Assembly (NCBI GenBank): GCA_944323955.1
Contig: CALUUK010000009.1
Coordinates: 29,882-93,881 of the forward strand
Origin: Candidatus Gastranaerophilales bacterium
GTDB taxonomy: Bacteria; Cyanobacteriota; Vampirovibrionia; Gastranaerophilales; Gastranaerophilaceae
Direction: 5' to 3'
Length of the DNA stretch: 64,000 nt
This document shows positions 38,369 through 49,249 of the stretch, in pieces. Below the pieces are notes generated by a model. It was given only the letters and a program-made list of their open reading frames with translations. It made no database searches and was not told the origin of the DNA. Position 1 is the first letter of the stretch. Each line of letters opens with the position of its first letter. The position numbers and the translations under genes were made by a program.

Positions 38369-38398
38369 AAAGAGAGCCTTTTCGGGCTCTCTTTTTTT
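38369..38398 (+). terminator. Intrinsic terminator of the arsR gene
   Basis: AGAGAGCC (38371-38378) pairs with GGCTCTCT (38385-38392) across TTTTCG, flanked by A-run and followed by a T-run. It starts directly after the stop codon. Confidence 0.9.
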
Positions 38399-38514
38399 CA
38401 TCCGTCCGGAATTTCGCTTCTTAAAATTCCTTTTCGCTCGCAGCTGCCACTTGCTTCACTTCGTTGCCGCAAGTTTCGCGCTCGCTTGCCGGATTTCATC
38501 CGTCCGGAATTTCG

Positions 38515-38516
<2 letters not shown>
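38397..38516. repeat. 22-bp direct repeat flanking a GC-rich insert at the groEL 3' end
   Basis: The same 22 bases occur at 38397-38418 and 38495-38516; they begin TTCATCCGTCCGG and end ATTTCGCT. The 76 bases between are far richer in G and C than the surroundings (e.g. CGCTCGCAGCTGCCAC) and hold no convincing gene. The second copy runs into the groEL stop codon. It looks like a small interspersed repeat (REP/MITE-like) that landed between arsR and groEL. Confidence 0.7.
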
Positions 38517-40471
<1,955 letters not shown>

Positions 40472-40698
40472 AATATCCTCCTTTTAAGTCTAATACACTA
40501 ATTAACTAACTCAATTAATTTATACAATGTATTTTGCTTTTTTCTTTAAATATTAATGAAAAATTAATTATTTGTTTTTACTTAATCAGATAAAATATAA
40601 ATCCCTGTATTACAGAATGTTAACAAAATACATAAAAAACTAAAGTAATAAAAAAAAATGCCGAGTAATAAAGTATCGGACAAATCAAGGAATTTATA
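40472..40698. other. AT-rich intergenic region upstream of groES
   Basis: 227 bases with no convincing gene. It should hold the groES promoter (minus strand) and that of the small ORF at 40699 (plus strand). No CIRCE element, tRNA or clear hairpin was seen. Read on the minus strand, a 76-residue hydrophobic frame (40620-40850) covers part of it but is judged a shadow. Confidence 0.5.
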
Positions 40699-40854
40699 AT
40701 GAACAAGCAAATTTTAATACCGTCAAATAATATATCGGAAGGTGTAGAGTTTTTATTAAGAGGTGCAAGAAAGCGCCGTTCAATGGCTATTGCCAGCGTC
40801 AGACAGATAAATACGAGTATTGGAACAAACTTAAGAATTGTTGCTTCCAAATAA
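40699..40854 (+). CDS. Small basic protein (51 residues), unrecognised
   Basis: ATG at 40699 behind AAGGA (40687-40691), stop TAA at 40852-40854. The product begins MNKQILIPSNNISEGVEF, has a strongly basic middle RGARKRRSMAIASVRQ and ends NLRIVASK. Start signal, good spacing and a strong terminator 16 bases after the stop support a real gene. Possible roles include nucleic-acid binding or a peptide; nothing identifies it. Confidence 0.55.
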   Translation: MNKQILIPSNNISEGVEFLLRGARKRRSMAIASVRQINTSIGTNLRIVASK

Positions 40855-40870
40855 TTTGAGAGAAATTAAC

Positions 40871-40897
40871 AAAACCGCCGTTAACGGCGGTTTTTTA
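40871..40897. terminator. Bidirectional intrinsic terminator
   Basis: AAAACCGCCG (40871-40880), loop TTAA, CGGCGGTTTT (40885-40894), with T-run after it on the plus strand and A-run before it. It ends the small ORF on the plus strand, and the FtsB-like gene on the minus strand stops inside it. Confidence 0.9.
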
Positions 40898-41258
40898 TAT
40901 CTTTTTTTGTTTCATTGTCTTCCGATTCATTAACATTTTGCGGTTTATTTATTATAATTAACACTTCATCATCTTTTGCCATTTTTAAATTGTTTCTTGC
41001 AATGGCTTCAAGGGTCAAATCCGAATTGAAGTTTTTAACTTCCGATTTCAACTGCTTATTTCTGCTCAGTTCTTCATTTCTTTTATTTTCCAGATCTTTT
41101 ATTTTTGATTTAAAACTTACGAGTTTATTTATATTTTGCGCAGAACCAAAAAGAAGCTCTACAATACAAATCAAAAGGACAATTGTTAACAGAGAAAGTT
41201 TTATTTTTTTCCCTCTTTTTTGTATGTTTTTTTGATTTTGTATGCTGCGTTGATTCAT
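40881..41258 (-). CDS. FtsB/DivIC-like septum formation protein
   Basis: About 125 residues from ATG 41256-41258 (MNQRSIQNQKN); an upstream ATG at 41309 would overlap the ABC ATPase gene. Structure: basic cytoplasmic start, one membrane helix (LSLLTIVLLICIVELLFG), then a coiled coil (KSKIKDLENKRNEELSRNKQLKSEVKNF) and the LTLEAIARNNLKMAKDDEVLII block typical of FtsB/DivIC. It would act in the divisome with FtsL/FtsQ. It is 25 bases downstream of the ABC ATPase gene. Confidence 0.82.
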   Translation of the reverse strand: MNQRSIQNQKNIQKRGKKIKLSLLTIVLLICIVELLFGSAQNINKLVSFKSKIKDLENKRNEELSRNKQLKSEVKNFNSDLTLEAIARNNLKMAKDDEVLIIINKPQNVNESEDNETKKDIKNRR

Positions 41259-41283
41259 AATACAAATTATAGCTCCTAAGTGT

Positions 41284-42234
41284 TTATTTGTACAATAGAC
41301 ATGAAACACACGAATTATTTATATTCCTGCAAACGGGAGCCTGTTTCAGGCAAATATCGATTTTCTCGCTGCATCTTGGTTCAAACGGGCACAGTTTAAA
41401 TTCATCCCTTATGGATGGGGGCTGTCCTTCTATTGCGTTTAACCGTGTTGAATTGAAATCGGGTAATGCCTTTAAAAGAGCTTTTGTATAAGGATGTTTC
41501 GGATTTCTAAATAATTCATCAGCACGTGAATTTTCAACAACATGTCCTGCATACATAACCGCAACGGTATCCGCTGCCTCATATACAAGAGAAAAATTGT
41601 GAGATATAAATATAAAAGATGTTTTATGTTCTTTTTGTATTTCTTTTAATATTGCCATTATCTGAGCCTGTACGGTAACATCAAGTGCCGTAGTCGGTTC
41701 ATCGGCAATTATAATTTTGGAATTACAGGCTATTGCCATTGCAATAATTACTCTCTGCCTCATTCCTCCGGAAAATTCATGAGGGTATGCTTTTAGTCTG
41801 TTTTTTGCATCGGGAATTTTAACCTGTTCCAATACGTCAACGGCTACTTTTTTTGCCGAATCTCCCTTTAAGCCCTGATGTATTTCAATAACTTCCAACA
41901 GTTGAGAGCCTATTGTATATAAAGGGTTTAAAGACGTCATAGGGTCTTGCGGAACGAGCGAAATTTCTTTTCCGCGTATTTTTTGCATTTCTTTATCTGT
42001 CAGTGATAAAAGATTTTCCCCCTTGTAAATTATTTCGCCGGAAGTAATTTTGGCATTTGGAGCAGTAAGCCTTAAAACAGACATTGCGGTTACTGTTTTT
42101 CCGCATCCCGATTCTCCAACGAGTGCAAGCATTTCTCCTTCTTTTAAAGACAGATTTATGTCGTAAAGTGCCTGATATTCTTTGCCTTCGGATAAAAAAG
42201 ACAAATTGAGATTTTTTATTTCAAGTATATTCAT
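41284..42234 (-). CDS. Oligopeptide/dipeptide ABC transporter ATPase (DppD/OppD-like)
   Basis: 316 residues with Walker A GESGCGKT, signature FSGGMRQRV, Walker B IIIADEPTTALD and the C-terminal oligopeptide-transporter block CPFEPRCSEKIDICLKQAPVC, whose cysteines can bind an iron-sulfur cluster. It energises peptide uptake. The permeases and the second ATPase (DppF-type) are not in the window, so this is an orphan subunit or a partner of a distant system. Confidence 0.92.
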   Translation of the reverse strand: MNILEIKNLNLSFLSEGKEYQALYDINLSLKEGEMLALVGESGCGKTVTAMSVLRLTAPNAKITSGEIIYKGENLLSLTDKEMQKIRGKEISLVPQDPMTSLNPLYTIGSQLLEVIEIHQGLKGDSAKKVAVDVLEQVKIPDAKNRLKAYPHEFSGGMRQRVIIAMAIACNSKIIIADEPTTALDVTVQAQIMAILKEIQKEHKTSFIFISHNFSLVYEAADTVAVMYAGHVVENSRADELFRNPKHPYTKALLKALPDFNSTRLNAIEGQPPSIRDEFKLCPFEPRCSEKIDICLKQAPVCRNINNSCVSCLLYK

Positions 42235-42279
42235 AAAAAAATCTTAGCCTATGTTTTTCCTAAAAGCAATCGGTAAATC

Positions 42280-43125
42280 TTATACTTCTATCTGTCCCGT
42301 AAAAGAATAATCGGCAGGCCCTGACATGAAAATATTATAATCAGGATTTTCTTTTGTTCCCTGCCATTCTATTTCAAGCTGGCCTCCCGGCAGATTTACT
42401 TTTACTTTATCGTCTAAAAGACCGTTTAGTATTCCTGCAGTTACGCTTGCACACGCACCTGTTCCGCAGGCAAGAGTTATTCCGCAGCCTCTTTCCCAAA
42501 CATCAAGATTGATTTCATTTCTTGACAGTATTTTTATGAATTCCACATTTGTTTTTTCGGGAAAAAGACCGTGTGTTTCTATTTCTCTTCCGTATTTTAA
42601 TGCAAGTTTTTTTGTATCTTCATCTGTTATTATTACACAATGAGGGTTTCCCATACTGACGGCATTTGCCATAAATGTTCTGTCTGATACTTTAACTTCA
42701 AAATTTAAATTTCTTTGTGTTTTTACCGGTATTCTTTCCGGTTCTAATATCGGTTTTGACATATTAACCGTGATTCTGCCGTCATCAAGAATTTTAGGTA
42801 TCATTATTCCTGCCAGAGTTTCTATTGAAAATTCTTTTTTATTAACAATTTTTTTATCATAAAGGTATTTTGCAAAACATCTTATACCGTTGCCGCACAT
42901 TTGAGGGATTGAACCGTCATTATTATAAAATATCCATTTTGCATCGGTATTTGTTGTATTTGGGTCAACGACAAATAAACCGTCGGCTCCTATTCCGAAA
43001 TGACGGTCGCATAATTTTACGGCAAGCTCTTCCATTGATTTTCCCGCTTTTTTGTATTCTTCATAGTCTAAAATAATAAAGTCATTGCCAAGACCGTTCA
43101 TTTTTGTGAAATTAATTTTCGGCAT
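42280..43125 (-). CDS. dapF: Diaminopimelate epimerase
   Basis: 281 residues starting MPKINFTKMNGLGNDFIILDY, with catalytic Cys77 in PQMCGNGIRCFAKY and the second catalytic Cys in LACGTGACASVTAG. It converts LL- to meso-diaminopimelate for lysine and peptidoglycan, consistent with a diderm-type cell wall. AAAAGGAGAAAG precedes the start. Same strand as the following ABC ATPase and the preceding GHL10 gene. Confidence 0.96.
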   Translation of the reverse strand: MPKINFTKMNGLGNDFIILDYEEYKKAGKSMEELAVKLCDRHFGIGADGLFVVDPNTTNTDAKWIFYNNDGSIPQMCGNGIRCFAKYLYDKKIVNKKEFSIETLAGIMIPKILDDGRITVNMSKPILEPERIPVKTQRNLNFEVKVSDRTFMANAVSMGNPHCVIITDEDTKKLALKYGREIETHGLFPEKTNVEFIKILSRNEINLDVWERGCGITLACGTGACASVTAGILNGLLDDKVKVNLPGGQLEIEWQGTKENPDYNIFMSGPADYSFTGQIEV

Positions 43126-43144
43126 TCTTTCTCCTTTTCGGGTT

Positions 43145-45064
43145 TTACTTCAATATTCCTTTTTCATATGATTTATTAAATACTCTCGTTGTAAGTGCTT
43201 CAATATAATTATCACTTAAATGTCCGTAGTCAAATAATATTGAGCCTTTTGTTTTTAATTCTCTTGCTTTGTGGATTTGTAATAATAAATCATCTTCACT
43301 TCCGCCCATAAATGTTACAAAAATTCCGGGATAGATTTCAGTATTTTCTTTTGTATTTTTGATAATATCATTTAAAAGTAAATTTGCCGTGTTTTTATCT
43401 CCTGTTAATATTAAGGGCGTCAAACCGTCAATATAATTGTTCATTGACCAAATCTTCCAATTTTGCATTTTTGTTGCAATGCATTTATTTAAATCAGGAA
43501 AAACAACGGTTGTCAGTTTGATATTATTTTGAGACGTAAGATTTTTTGCTTTTATAACAAATTTTGTTATTTGATTTTGTCTGTAAAGCGCCCAGTTATC
43601 CCATTCGGGAGTTCCGAATTTAATATCTACGGGGTCTATACCATATAATGATTTAAACTCGTTTCTTGCATTTTGCGTATATCCCCAGTTCATCTGGGCA
43701 TAGTTTGAATATCTCGGTTCAACAGTCTGCGGGTATCTTATATAATCAAGGTTAATTCCGTCAGGCTTATATTTTGTTATTATTTCATTAAGAATACCTG
43801 TTAAATAGGTTTGTACCTGTATGTTTGAAGGATCAAGAAAATATCCGTTGTGTTCTGATAACGACGGGACGGGTTCTGTGCTGTCATAGTTGTATAGACG
43901 TTTATTACCCCATGAAGGATATACACTTAAAACGTGATTCGGGTTTGTGTTTGGATTTTTATTTCCGACATAGAAAGTTTCGAACCAGATATGAACTTTC
44001 ATATCACGCTTATGTGCTTCTTTTATCCATATCTCAAGCGGATCAAATCCTACAAATTCTTCCATTTGCGATATTACACCGCAATCTTTTAAATAATCAC
44101 TCGGATATATTGTTTTTCCGTGAAAATAAGTCTCCAGAAAAACATCCGTGATTCCCGCATCAGATAGTCTTTCCAGTGTTTTCTCTATTTCAGATTCATT
44201 TTTTTCAACGGGACGAAGCCAAATCCCTTTCATTTCTTCTTTTTTATACGGAATTGCATTCTTTATTGCGGAATCAAGCGTTTGCATAGCGCTTGTTATA
44301 TATTGCTGGGTTTTCTCCGGTTTTTTTTCTGCTTTCCTTAAATAGTTTTTGGATGTGTTTAAATAATCGGTTGCTTTTTTATCATTATATAAAATATCAA
44401 TCTGCCTGTAATATTCAACAAGGTCATTAACTTCTTTGATTTTTTCTTTTGCTGCAAATATCAGGCTTTCGGGTGTTAAAAATACTCTAAGTTCACCTGT
44501 CATATAATCAATATAAACTTTTGAGCCTATTTGAATGTTTTTTACAATCCAGTTTTTTGCTCCGCCGTGGCCCGAGATTACAAATCCGTTTTGCGGAATA
44601 ATTGAGTCGGCGCCGTTTAATCCCGTTACCATATTGTTCTCAACAATGGCTTCGGTTCCAAATTCATTTGTACCGGTGCGAAGCCCGTATTTCGGCGTAT
44701 AAACAATCAATTGATGAGGGCCTCTGAGTCCCGGATAGTTATTATTCGCATTAACATTTTTTTGAGGATCTATGACATCAATTGTTCTTATTGTTTCTTT
44801 ATATATAATACCGTCGGGTCTTAATGGTTTATTACTGTTTATCATTAGGTTTAAGACTTTGTCATTTAAGGCAAATTCTGTTATATTGTCTGTTTTATCG
44901 GACTTTTTACCGTCGTTTTTATTCTCCTTCTGCAATGGTTCTTTTTTATTTACCGTGAAGGAAGTGTTATTTGAAATATTATCTTTTAGCGGCAATGCGC
45001 TAACTGCCGGTGCAAAGTCAGTTATAAGAAGTATAACCAGAAGTATCCCTAAATATTTTTTCAT
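43145..45064 (-). CDS. Secreted GHL10/DUF187-type glycoside hydrolase-like protein
   Basis: 639 residues with a Sec signal peptide (KKYLGILLVILLITDFAPAVSA). Residues about 80-215 hold a beta-rich domain with NAGG-like GHGGAKNWIVKNIQ; from about 285 comes the GHL10 barrel (GIWLRPVEKNESEIEKTLERL, GFDPLEIWIKEAHKRDMKVHIWFET, GINLDYIRYP). Related enzymes act on peptidoglycan or exopolysaccharide. It is the first gene of the run dapF-ABC-ftsB and diverges from dnaJ. Confidence 0.85.
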   Translation of the reverse strand: MKKYLGILLVILLITDFAPAVSALPLKDNISNNTSFTVNKKEPLQKENKNDGKKSDKTDNITEFALNDKVLNLMINSNKPLRPDGIIYKETIRTIDVIDPQKNVNANNNYPGLRGPHQLIVYTPKYGLRTGTNEFGTEAIVENNMVTGLNGADSIIPQNGFVISGHGGAKNWIVKNIQIGSKVYIDYMTGELRVFLTPESLIFAAKEKIKEVNDLVEYYRQIDILYNDKKATDYLNTSKNYLRKAEKKPEKTQQYITSAMQTLDSAIKNAIPYKKEEMKGIWLRPVEKNESEIEKTLERLSDAGITDVFLETYFHGKTIYPSDYLKDCGVISQMEEFVGFDPLEIWIKEAHKRDMKVHIWFETFYVGNKNPNTNPNHVLSVYPSWGNKRLYNYDSTEPVPSLSEHNGYFLDPSNIQVQTYLTGILNEIITKYKPDGINLDYIRYPQTVEPRYSNYAQMNWGYTQNARNEFKSLYGIDPVDIKFGTPEWDNWALYRQNQITKFVIKAKNLTSQNNIKLTTVVFPDLNKCIATKMQNWKIWSMNNYIDGLTPLILTGDKNTANLLLNDIIKNTKENTEIYPGIFVTFMGGSEDDLLLQIHKARELKTKGSILFDYGHLSDNYIEALTTRVFNKSYEKGILK

Positions 45065-45153
45065 AGCTTTATAATAACATAATTAAAAAATAATTAAATA
45101 TTTAAAATAATAGGGCTTTTTGTATTATGATTTTATTAGGAGATAAGCTATAA

Positions 45154-46224
45154 ATGGAATACAAAGATTATTATAAGATATTGGGTGTCGAAAGAACGGC
45201 AACGGAAGCACAAATAAAGTCTGCATACAGAAAACTTGCAAGACAATATCATCCTGACGTAAATAAAGCGCCTGATGCGAGTAAAAAATTTAAAGATATA
45301 AATGAAGCGTATGAAGTTTTATCTGATAAAGAAAAGAAAAACAGATACGACAGTTTGGGTGCGAATTGGCAGCAAGGCGCCAGTTTTACGCCTCCTCCCG
45401 GATTTGAAGGATTTAATTTTAATAATTTTTCACAAGGCGGGTTCTCTCAGGGCTTTTCAAACAGCGGTGATTTCTCGGACTTTTTCAGCTCAATTTTCGG
45501 TGACTTAATGGGCGGGGTCAGAAGAACGGGAGGACGCGCTTCAAGAAGATCTTCGGGACAGAGTTTCTCTTATGAAGATTTGTTCGGCGGTGCCGCTCAA
45601 AGACAGTCTTCAGGCTGTCAGGGCGGAAATTGCTCTTCAAATCAACAGCAGGAAAATCTTGATATTGTTCAGGATCTTAACATTACCGTAAAAGATATGA
45701 TGAGTAATAAACCTGTCAGTGTTAAAATGAACAGTGTAGAAAAATGCAAAAAATGCTCCGGCATTGGTTCTTCCTGTCCCGAATGCGGCGGAACCGGCAT
45801 TGTTAATAAGACCAGAACTTTAACCGTAAAAATTCCCAAAGGCGTAAAAGAAGGTCAAAAAATAAGGCTTAAGGGTGAAGGAAAAGTTGATGCTTACGGA
45901 AGAAAAGGCGATTTGTATTTTTCCATCAAATTTAAAGATAGCGAATATTCTATTGACGGTGATAATCTTACTAAAACTATTGAAATTACTCCTGCAGAAG
46001 CTGTTTTGGGCTGTAAAAAGGACATCTCGACTTTACACGGGATAATTGGTATTAAAATTCCGCCGCAAACAAGAAGCGGAAAAATACTCAGACTTAAAGA
46101 GCTGGGACTTCCTAAAAAAGAAGGCGGTTTTGGTAATTTGAACGTTAAAATTTCAATAAATATTCCTCCCGAAATAAGTGCAAAACAAAAAGAACTTTAT
46201 AAAAAACTTCTGGAAACGGAATAA
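45154..46224 (+). CDS. dnaJ: DnaJ-type co-chaperone with a reduced zinc finger
   Basis: 356 residues: J domain with the HPD motif (YHPDVNK), a Gly/Phe-rich region (about 75-150), then only two zinc-ligand pairs, C198-x2-C201 and C208-x2-C211, where standard DnaJ has four, and two beta domains ending in a dimerisation tail. It stimulates DnaK. The reduced finger resembles the simplified group between DnaJ and CbpA. AGGAGATAAG precedes the ATG. Confidence 0.9.
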   Translation: MEYKDYYKILGVERTATEAQIKSAYRKLARQYHPDVNKAPDASKKFKDINEAYEVLSDKEKKNRYDSLGANWQQGASFTPPPGFEGFNFNNFSQGGFSQGFSNSGDFSDFFSSIFGDLMGGVRRTGGRASRRSSGQSFSYEDLFGGAAQRQSSGCQGGNCSSNQQQENLDIVQDLNITVKDMMSNKPVSVKMNSVEKCKKCSGIGSSCPECGGTGIVNKTRTLTVKIPKGVKEGQKIRLKGEGKVDAYGRKGDLYFSIKFKDSEYSIDGDNLTKTIEITPAEAVLGCKKDISTLHGIIGIKIPPQTRSGKILRLKELGLPKKEGGFGNLNVKISINIPPEISAKQKELYKKLLETE

Positions 46225-46275
46225 TATTAATTTTTATTAAAATTTATATCTAAAAAGGCATTTATTTATATTCAG

Positions 46276-46302
46276 CTCCTTTGTTTAGTTCAAACAAAGG
46301 AG
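46276..46302 (+). promoter_or_regulatory. Hairpin sequestering the ribosome binding site
   Basis: Perfect 11-bp stem CTCCTTTGTTT (46276-46286), loop AGTTC, AAACAAAGGAG (46292-46302). The 3' arm is the Shine-Dalgarno sequence AAAGGAG of the gene starting at 46308, so the ribosome site is closed while the stem holds. No T-run follows, so it is not a terminator. It could be a temperature- or factor-controlled switch; it stands just after dnaJ. Confidence 0.6.
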
Positions 46303-46307
46303 GCAGA

Positions 46308-46745
46308 ATGTCTTTAATTTCATTTGGCGGCATACCTCAAAGAATGGCACAAAGTATATATTATAAGACAAAAACCAATGCCAACGGCGAAGAATATGTA
46401 TTAAGCCCTTCAAGAAAAGAAGCCTGGATTCAACGACTGGAAGACCTGCTTGATAAAGGTGAAATTACTCAAGCCGAATATGAAAGGCAAGTTGCTGCAA
46501 TAAAAAAAGCACCAAAAGTCGTGAGCGTGGATAAAAATGAGAATATACATAAGAATTCACGTTTAAAAAGTTCCGACAGTTTACCTCATAATAATGAAGA
46601 AAACCAAAAGTCTGAAATGGAAAAACTGAAAAAGCTATATGAAAACGGTGATATTTCAGATTTTGCATATAAAGCTAATATGTATCTTTTGACAGCACCG
46701 TCTCCTGCTATGGAACAATCATCTTCTTTCAGTGTAACTGCATAA
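46308..46745 (+). CDS. SHOCT-like domain protein
   Basis: 145 residues from ATG 46308, right behind AAAGGAGGCAGA; a TTG at 46281 lies inside the hairpin and is rejected. Two SHOCT-like units are seen: QRLEDLLDKGEITQAEYERQV near residue 45 and KLKKLYENGDISDFAYKANM near 115, joined by a polar linker. SHOCT modules are short helical oligomerisation or binding units. Its 3' end overlaps the convergent trmFO gene by 17 bases. Function unknown. Confidence 0.7.
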   Translation: MSLISFGGIPQRMAQSIYYKTKTNANGEEYVLSPSRKEAWIQRLEDLLDKGEITQAEYERQVAAIKKAPKVVSVDKNENIHKNSRLKSSDSLPHNNEENQKSEMEKLKKLYENGDISDFAYKANMYLLTAPSPAMEQSSSFSVTA

Positions 46746-48045
46746 AATTATTCAGTATTTCGATTGAACGTTTTGCGAGAAGTTCGTTTTTGAGTTTCTT
46801 GTTTTTTCGTATTTTTTTGTCAAGTTCTATAGGAGCAATTATTCCCCAGTTTGAATTTATAGGCTGAAACGATGTATGGGCGTCATATGTTATATAATGA
46901 GTCAGTGCTCCCAGCATTGTTTCTTGCGGCAATTCCAGCGGATTAAGTCCTTTTATATACCGTGCCATATTTATTCCCGCCAAAAGTCCTGATGCAATTG
47001 ATTCTGTATATCCTTCCGTTCCGGTTATTTGTCCCGCAAAGAAAACATTCGGATTTTTTCTTGATTGAAGAGTCGGATTAAGTGTTTTCGGACTGTTTAT
47101 AAATGTATTTCTGTGCATCACACCGTATCTGATGATGTTTGCATTTTCAAGACCGGGAACAGAGTGAATAAGTTCTTTTTGACATCCCCATTTTAGATTC
47201 GTTTGAAATCCGACAAGGTTATAAAGACTTGCACTTTTATTGTCCTGTCTCAGCTGAATTACGGCGTAATTTTCTTTTCCGGTTCTTTCATCAATAAGTC
47301 CTACAGGTTTTAAAGGACCGAATCTCAATGTGTCTTCTCCTCTTGATGCTATAACTTCAATAGGCAGGCATGATTCAAAAAATTTCGCATTTTTTTCAAA
47401 CGATTTCAATTCTGTTTTTTCCGAATTTACAAGGATATTATAAAATCTTTTGTATTCTTCTTTGTTCATCGGACAATTAATATAATCAGCACTGCCTTTG
47501 TTATAGCGATTCATATAAAATGCTTTACTAAAATCTATCGATTCTTTTTCTACAATAGGCGCAATCGCATCAAAAAAGTATAAATAATCTTCACCTATAA
47601 ATTCACGTATTTTTTGAGCAAAAGTGTCGGATGTTAAAGGTCCTGAAGCAATTATGACGGGTTCTTCCGGGAAAAGCTCCGTTACCTCTTCTCTTATAAT
47701 ATTTATATATGGATTTTGTTCTATTAATTCGGTTACTCTTTCTGAAAAAAGTTCACGGTCAACGGCTAAAGCTCCGCCTGCGGGTACTTGTGTTTCGTGT
47801 ACAACGGACATTAAAATGCCGCCAAGTGTTTCCATTTCATGTTTTAGCAGCCCTGAGGCATTGGTTATATCGTAAGAACCCAGACTGTTTGAACATACAA
47901 ATTCAGCGAATTTATCTGTTTTATGGGCGCCTGTCATTTTATTGCCGCGCATCTCATATAAATCCACATGAATCTTTTCTTTTGCCAATTGCAGCGCTGC
48001 TTCACTTCCCGCTAAGCCGCCGCCTGCTATTTTTACTCTTTTCAT
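46729..48045 (-). CDS. trmFO: Folate-dependent tRNA methyltransferase TrmFO
   Basis: 438 residues with the FAD-binding start VKIAGGGLAGSEAALQLAKE, the EFVCSNSLGSYDITNASGLLKHEM block and GQITGTEGYTESIASGLLAG. It makes m5U54 in tRNA using methylene-tetrahydrofolate and FAD, as in Gram-positives and cyanobacteria relatives. The last 17 bases overlap the convergent SHOCT-like gene. Confidence 0.96.
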   Translation of the reverse strand: MKRVKIAGGGLAGSEAALQLAKEKIHVDLYEMRGNKMTGAHKTDKFAEFVCSNSLGSYDITNASGLLKHEMETLGGILMSVVHETQVPAGGALAVDRELFSERVTELIEQNPYINIIREEVTELFPEEPVIIASGPLTSDTFAQKIREFIGEDYLYFFDAIAPIVEKESIDFSKAFYMNRYNKGSADYINCPMNKEEYKRFYNILVNSEKTELKSFEKNAKFFESCLPIEVIASRGEDTLRFGPLKPVGLIDERTGKENYAVIQLRQDNKSASLYNLVGFQTNLKWGCQKELIHSVPGLENANIIRYGVMHRNTFINSPKTLNPTLQSRKNPNVFFAGQITGTEGYTESIASGLLAGINMARYIKGLNPLELPQETMLGALTHYITYDAHTSFQPINSNWGIIAPIELDKKIRKNKKLKNELLAKRSIEILNNFMQLH

Positions 48046-48117
48046 TGCAACCTCTGTTTATTCTCAATTATCTCATGAAAATTAAACAAAATTGAAGAAT
48101 TGTAGTAAAATACATGT

Positions 48118-49248
48118 ATGGCTAAGAATGCAATTCAGTTTCTTATATTTGATGAGGATGAACTTTCGGCTACTTTAATAGAAAATTATCTTAAAGACGT
48201 CAAGTTCCCGTTTGTAATACATAAATTTACGGGGTTTGATAAATCAAAAATAAAAAATGATGATTTATCTTATAAATTCGTTTTTATTAATATAACAAAA
48301 CATAATTTGGATATTTTAGACGATATTTCAATAAGCTCAACAAATGCCAAGAATATATTTTTCATGATGAGTCCGGAACCGACTACTGATTTATATATTA
48401 AAGTTTTACGTGCAGGTGCAAAAGAGTTTTTGAGAAAGCCTTTGGCAAAAGAAAATTTTATTGCGGCAATTGAGAATAATTTCAGAGAAGAAATGGTTCG
48501 GGATGAAAAAGGAAAAAAACGCGGAGCTAAAATTATTGCTGTTACTTCACTTGAAAAAAATTGCGGCAAAACGTTTTCTGTTATAAACATTGCTTCGGAA
48601 TTGGCATATATTATTAAAGACAGAGTTCTTCTTATGGATTTTAACGAGAATCTGAATAATGTAACTTTTGCTCTTGATATTGATCAAAAACATGATACAA
48701 ATTATTTTATTGATAATATAACGGAAGAAAATGCCGGTACAATGCTTCCGAGCGTATATAAATATAAAGATTTACCTCTATATATTATGTCGAGCTGCAT
48801 GTATAAATCTCAAAAAAATAAAATATTAACGGCAGATAATTTTCAAAATTTTCTTGATATTGTAAAAAGATATTTTCGTTACATTATAATTGATGTCAAT
48901 AATGATATAGAGCGAACAACAAAAACCATATTCGGAAATACTGATATGATTTTTTATATGATAACTCCAAATATCGCTGCTAACTCGCGAAATAAAAATC
49001 ATATAGATGTTAATTTTGATAAGAAAAAATTCAGAATTATTCTTAATAAGTATAGAGATAAAGATGAGTCCAGAATTGGTGAAATCGAAAATATTTTGGG
49101 CCGGGAAATCTTCTATAAAATCCCGTTAAATCTTTCCGTTACAATTGGCTCGGGAACTAAGGGAAGAACAATTAGAGAAATTAACGCAAACAGTGATATT
49201 GCAAGAAAATATAATCAATTGGCAAAATATATTATAAGCAGAGTATAA
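48118..49248 (+). CDS. CpaE-like protein: pseudo-receiver plus MinD-type ATPase
   Basis: 376 residues. The first 125 have a receiver-like fold (FLIFDEDELSATLIENYL ... VLRAGAKEFLRKPLAKENFIAAI) but lack the phospho-Asp in the FVFINITKHN strand. The second half is a ParA/MinD ATPase with deviant Walker A SLEKNCGKTFSVINIAS near residue 150 and LLMDFNENLNNVTFALDI. CpaE proteins localise tad-type pilus machines to the membrane or poles. The partner gene that follows by one base appears to be a decayed secretion-type ATPase. Confidence 0.75.
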   Translation: MAKNAIQFLIFDEDELSATLIENYLKDVKFPFVIHKFTGFDKSKIKNDDLSYKFVFINITKHNLDILDDISISSTNAKNIFFMMSPEPTTDLYIKVLRAGAKEFLRKPLAKENFIAAIENNFREEMVRDEKGKKRGAKIIAVTSLEKNCGKTFSVINIASELAYIIKDRVLLMDFNENLNNVTFALDIDQKHDTNYFIDNITEENAGTMLPSVYKYKDLPLYIMSSCMYKSQKNKILTADNFQNFLDIVKRYFRYIIIDVNNDIERTTKTIFGNTDMIFYMITPNIAANSRNKNHIDVNFDKKKFRIILNKYRDKDESRIGEIENILGREIFYKIPLNLSVTIGSGTKGRTIREINANSDIARKYNQLAKYIISRV

Positions 49249-49249
49249 A

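Noticed and set aside
38419..38494. Possible short peptide or CRISPR-like unit in the GC-rich insert
   Set aside because: Only two repeat copies with a single spacer and no cas genes; an open frame of about 34 codons has no start signal.
40472..40620. CIRCE heat-shock operator upstream of groES
   Set aside because: No TTAGCACTC-N9-GAGTGCTAA pattern; the repeated CTAATT/AATTA motifs are just AT-rich sequence.
40620..40850. Hydrophobic 76-residue minus-strand frame
   Set aside because: It overlaps the plus-strand 51-residue ORF, which has the better ribosome site and terminator; the hydrophobic look comes from AT-rich antisense.
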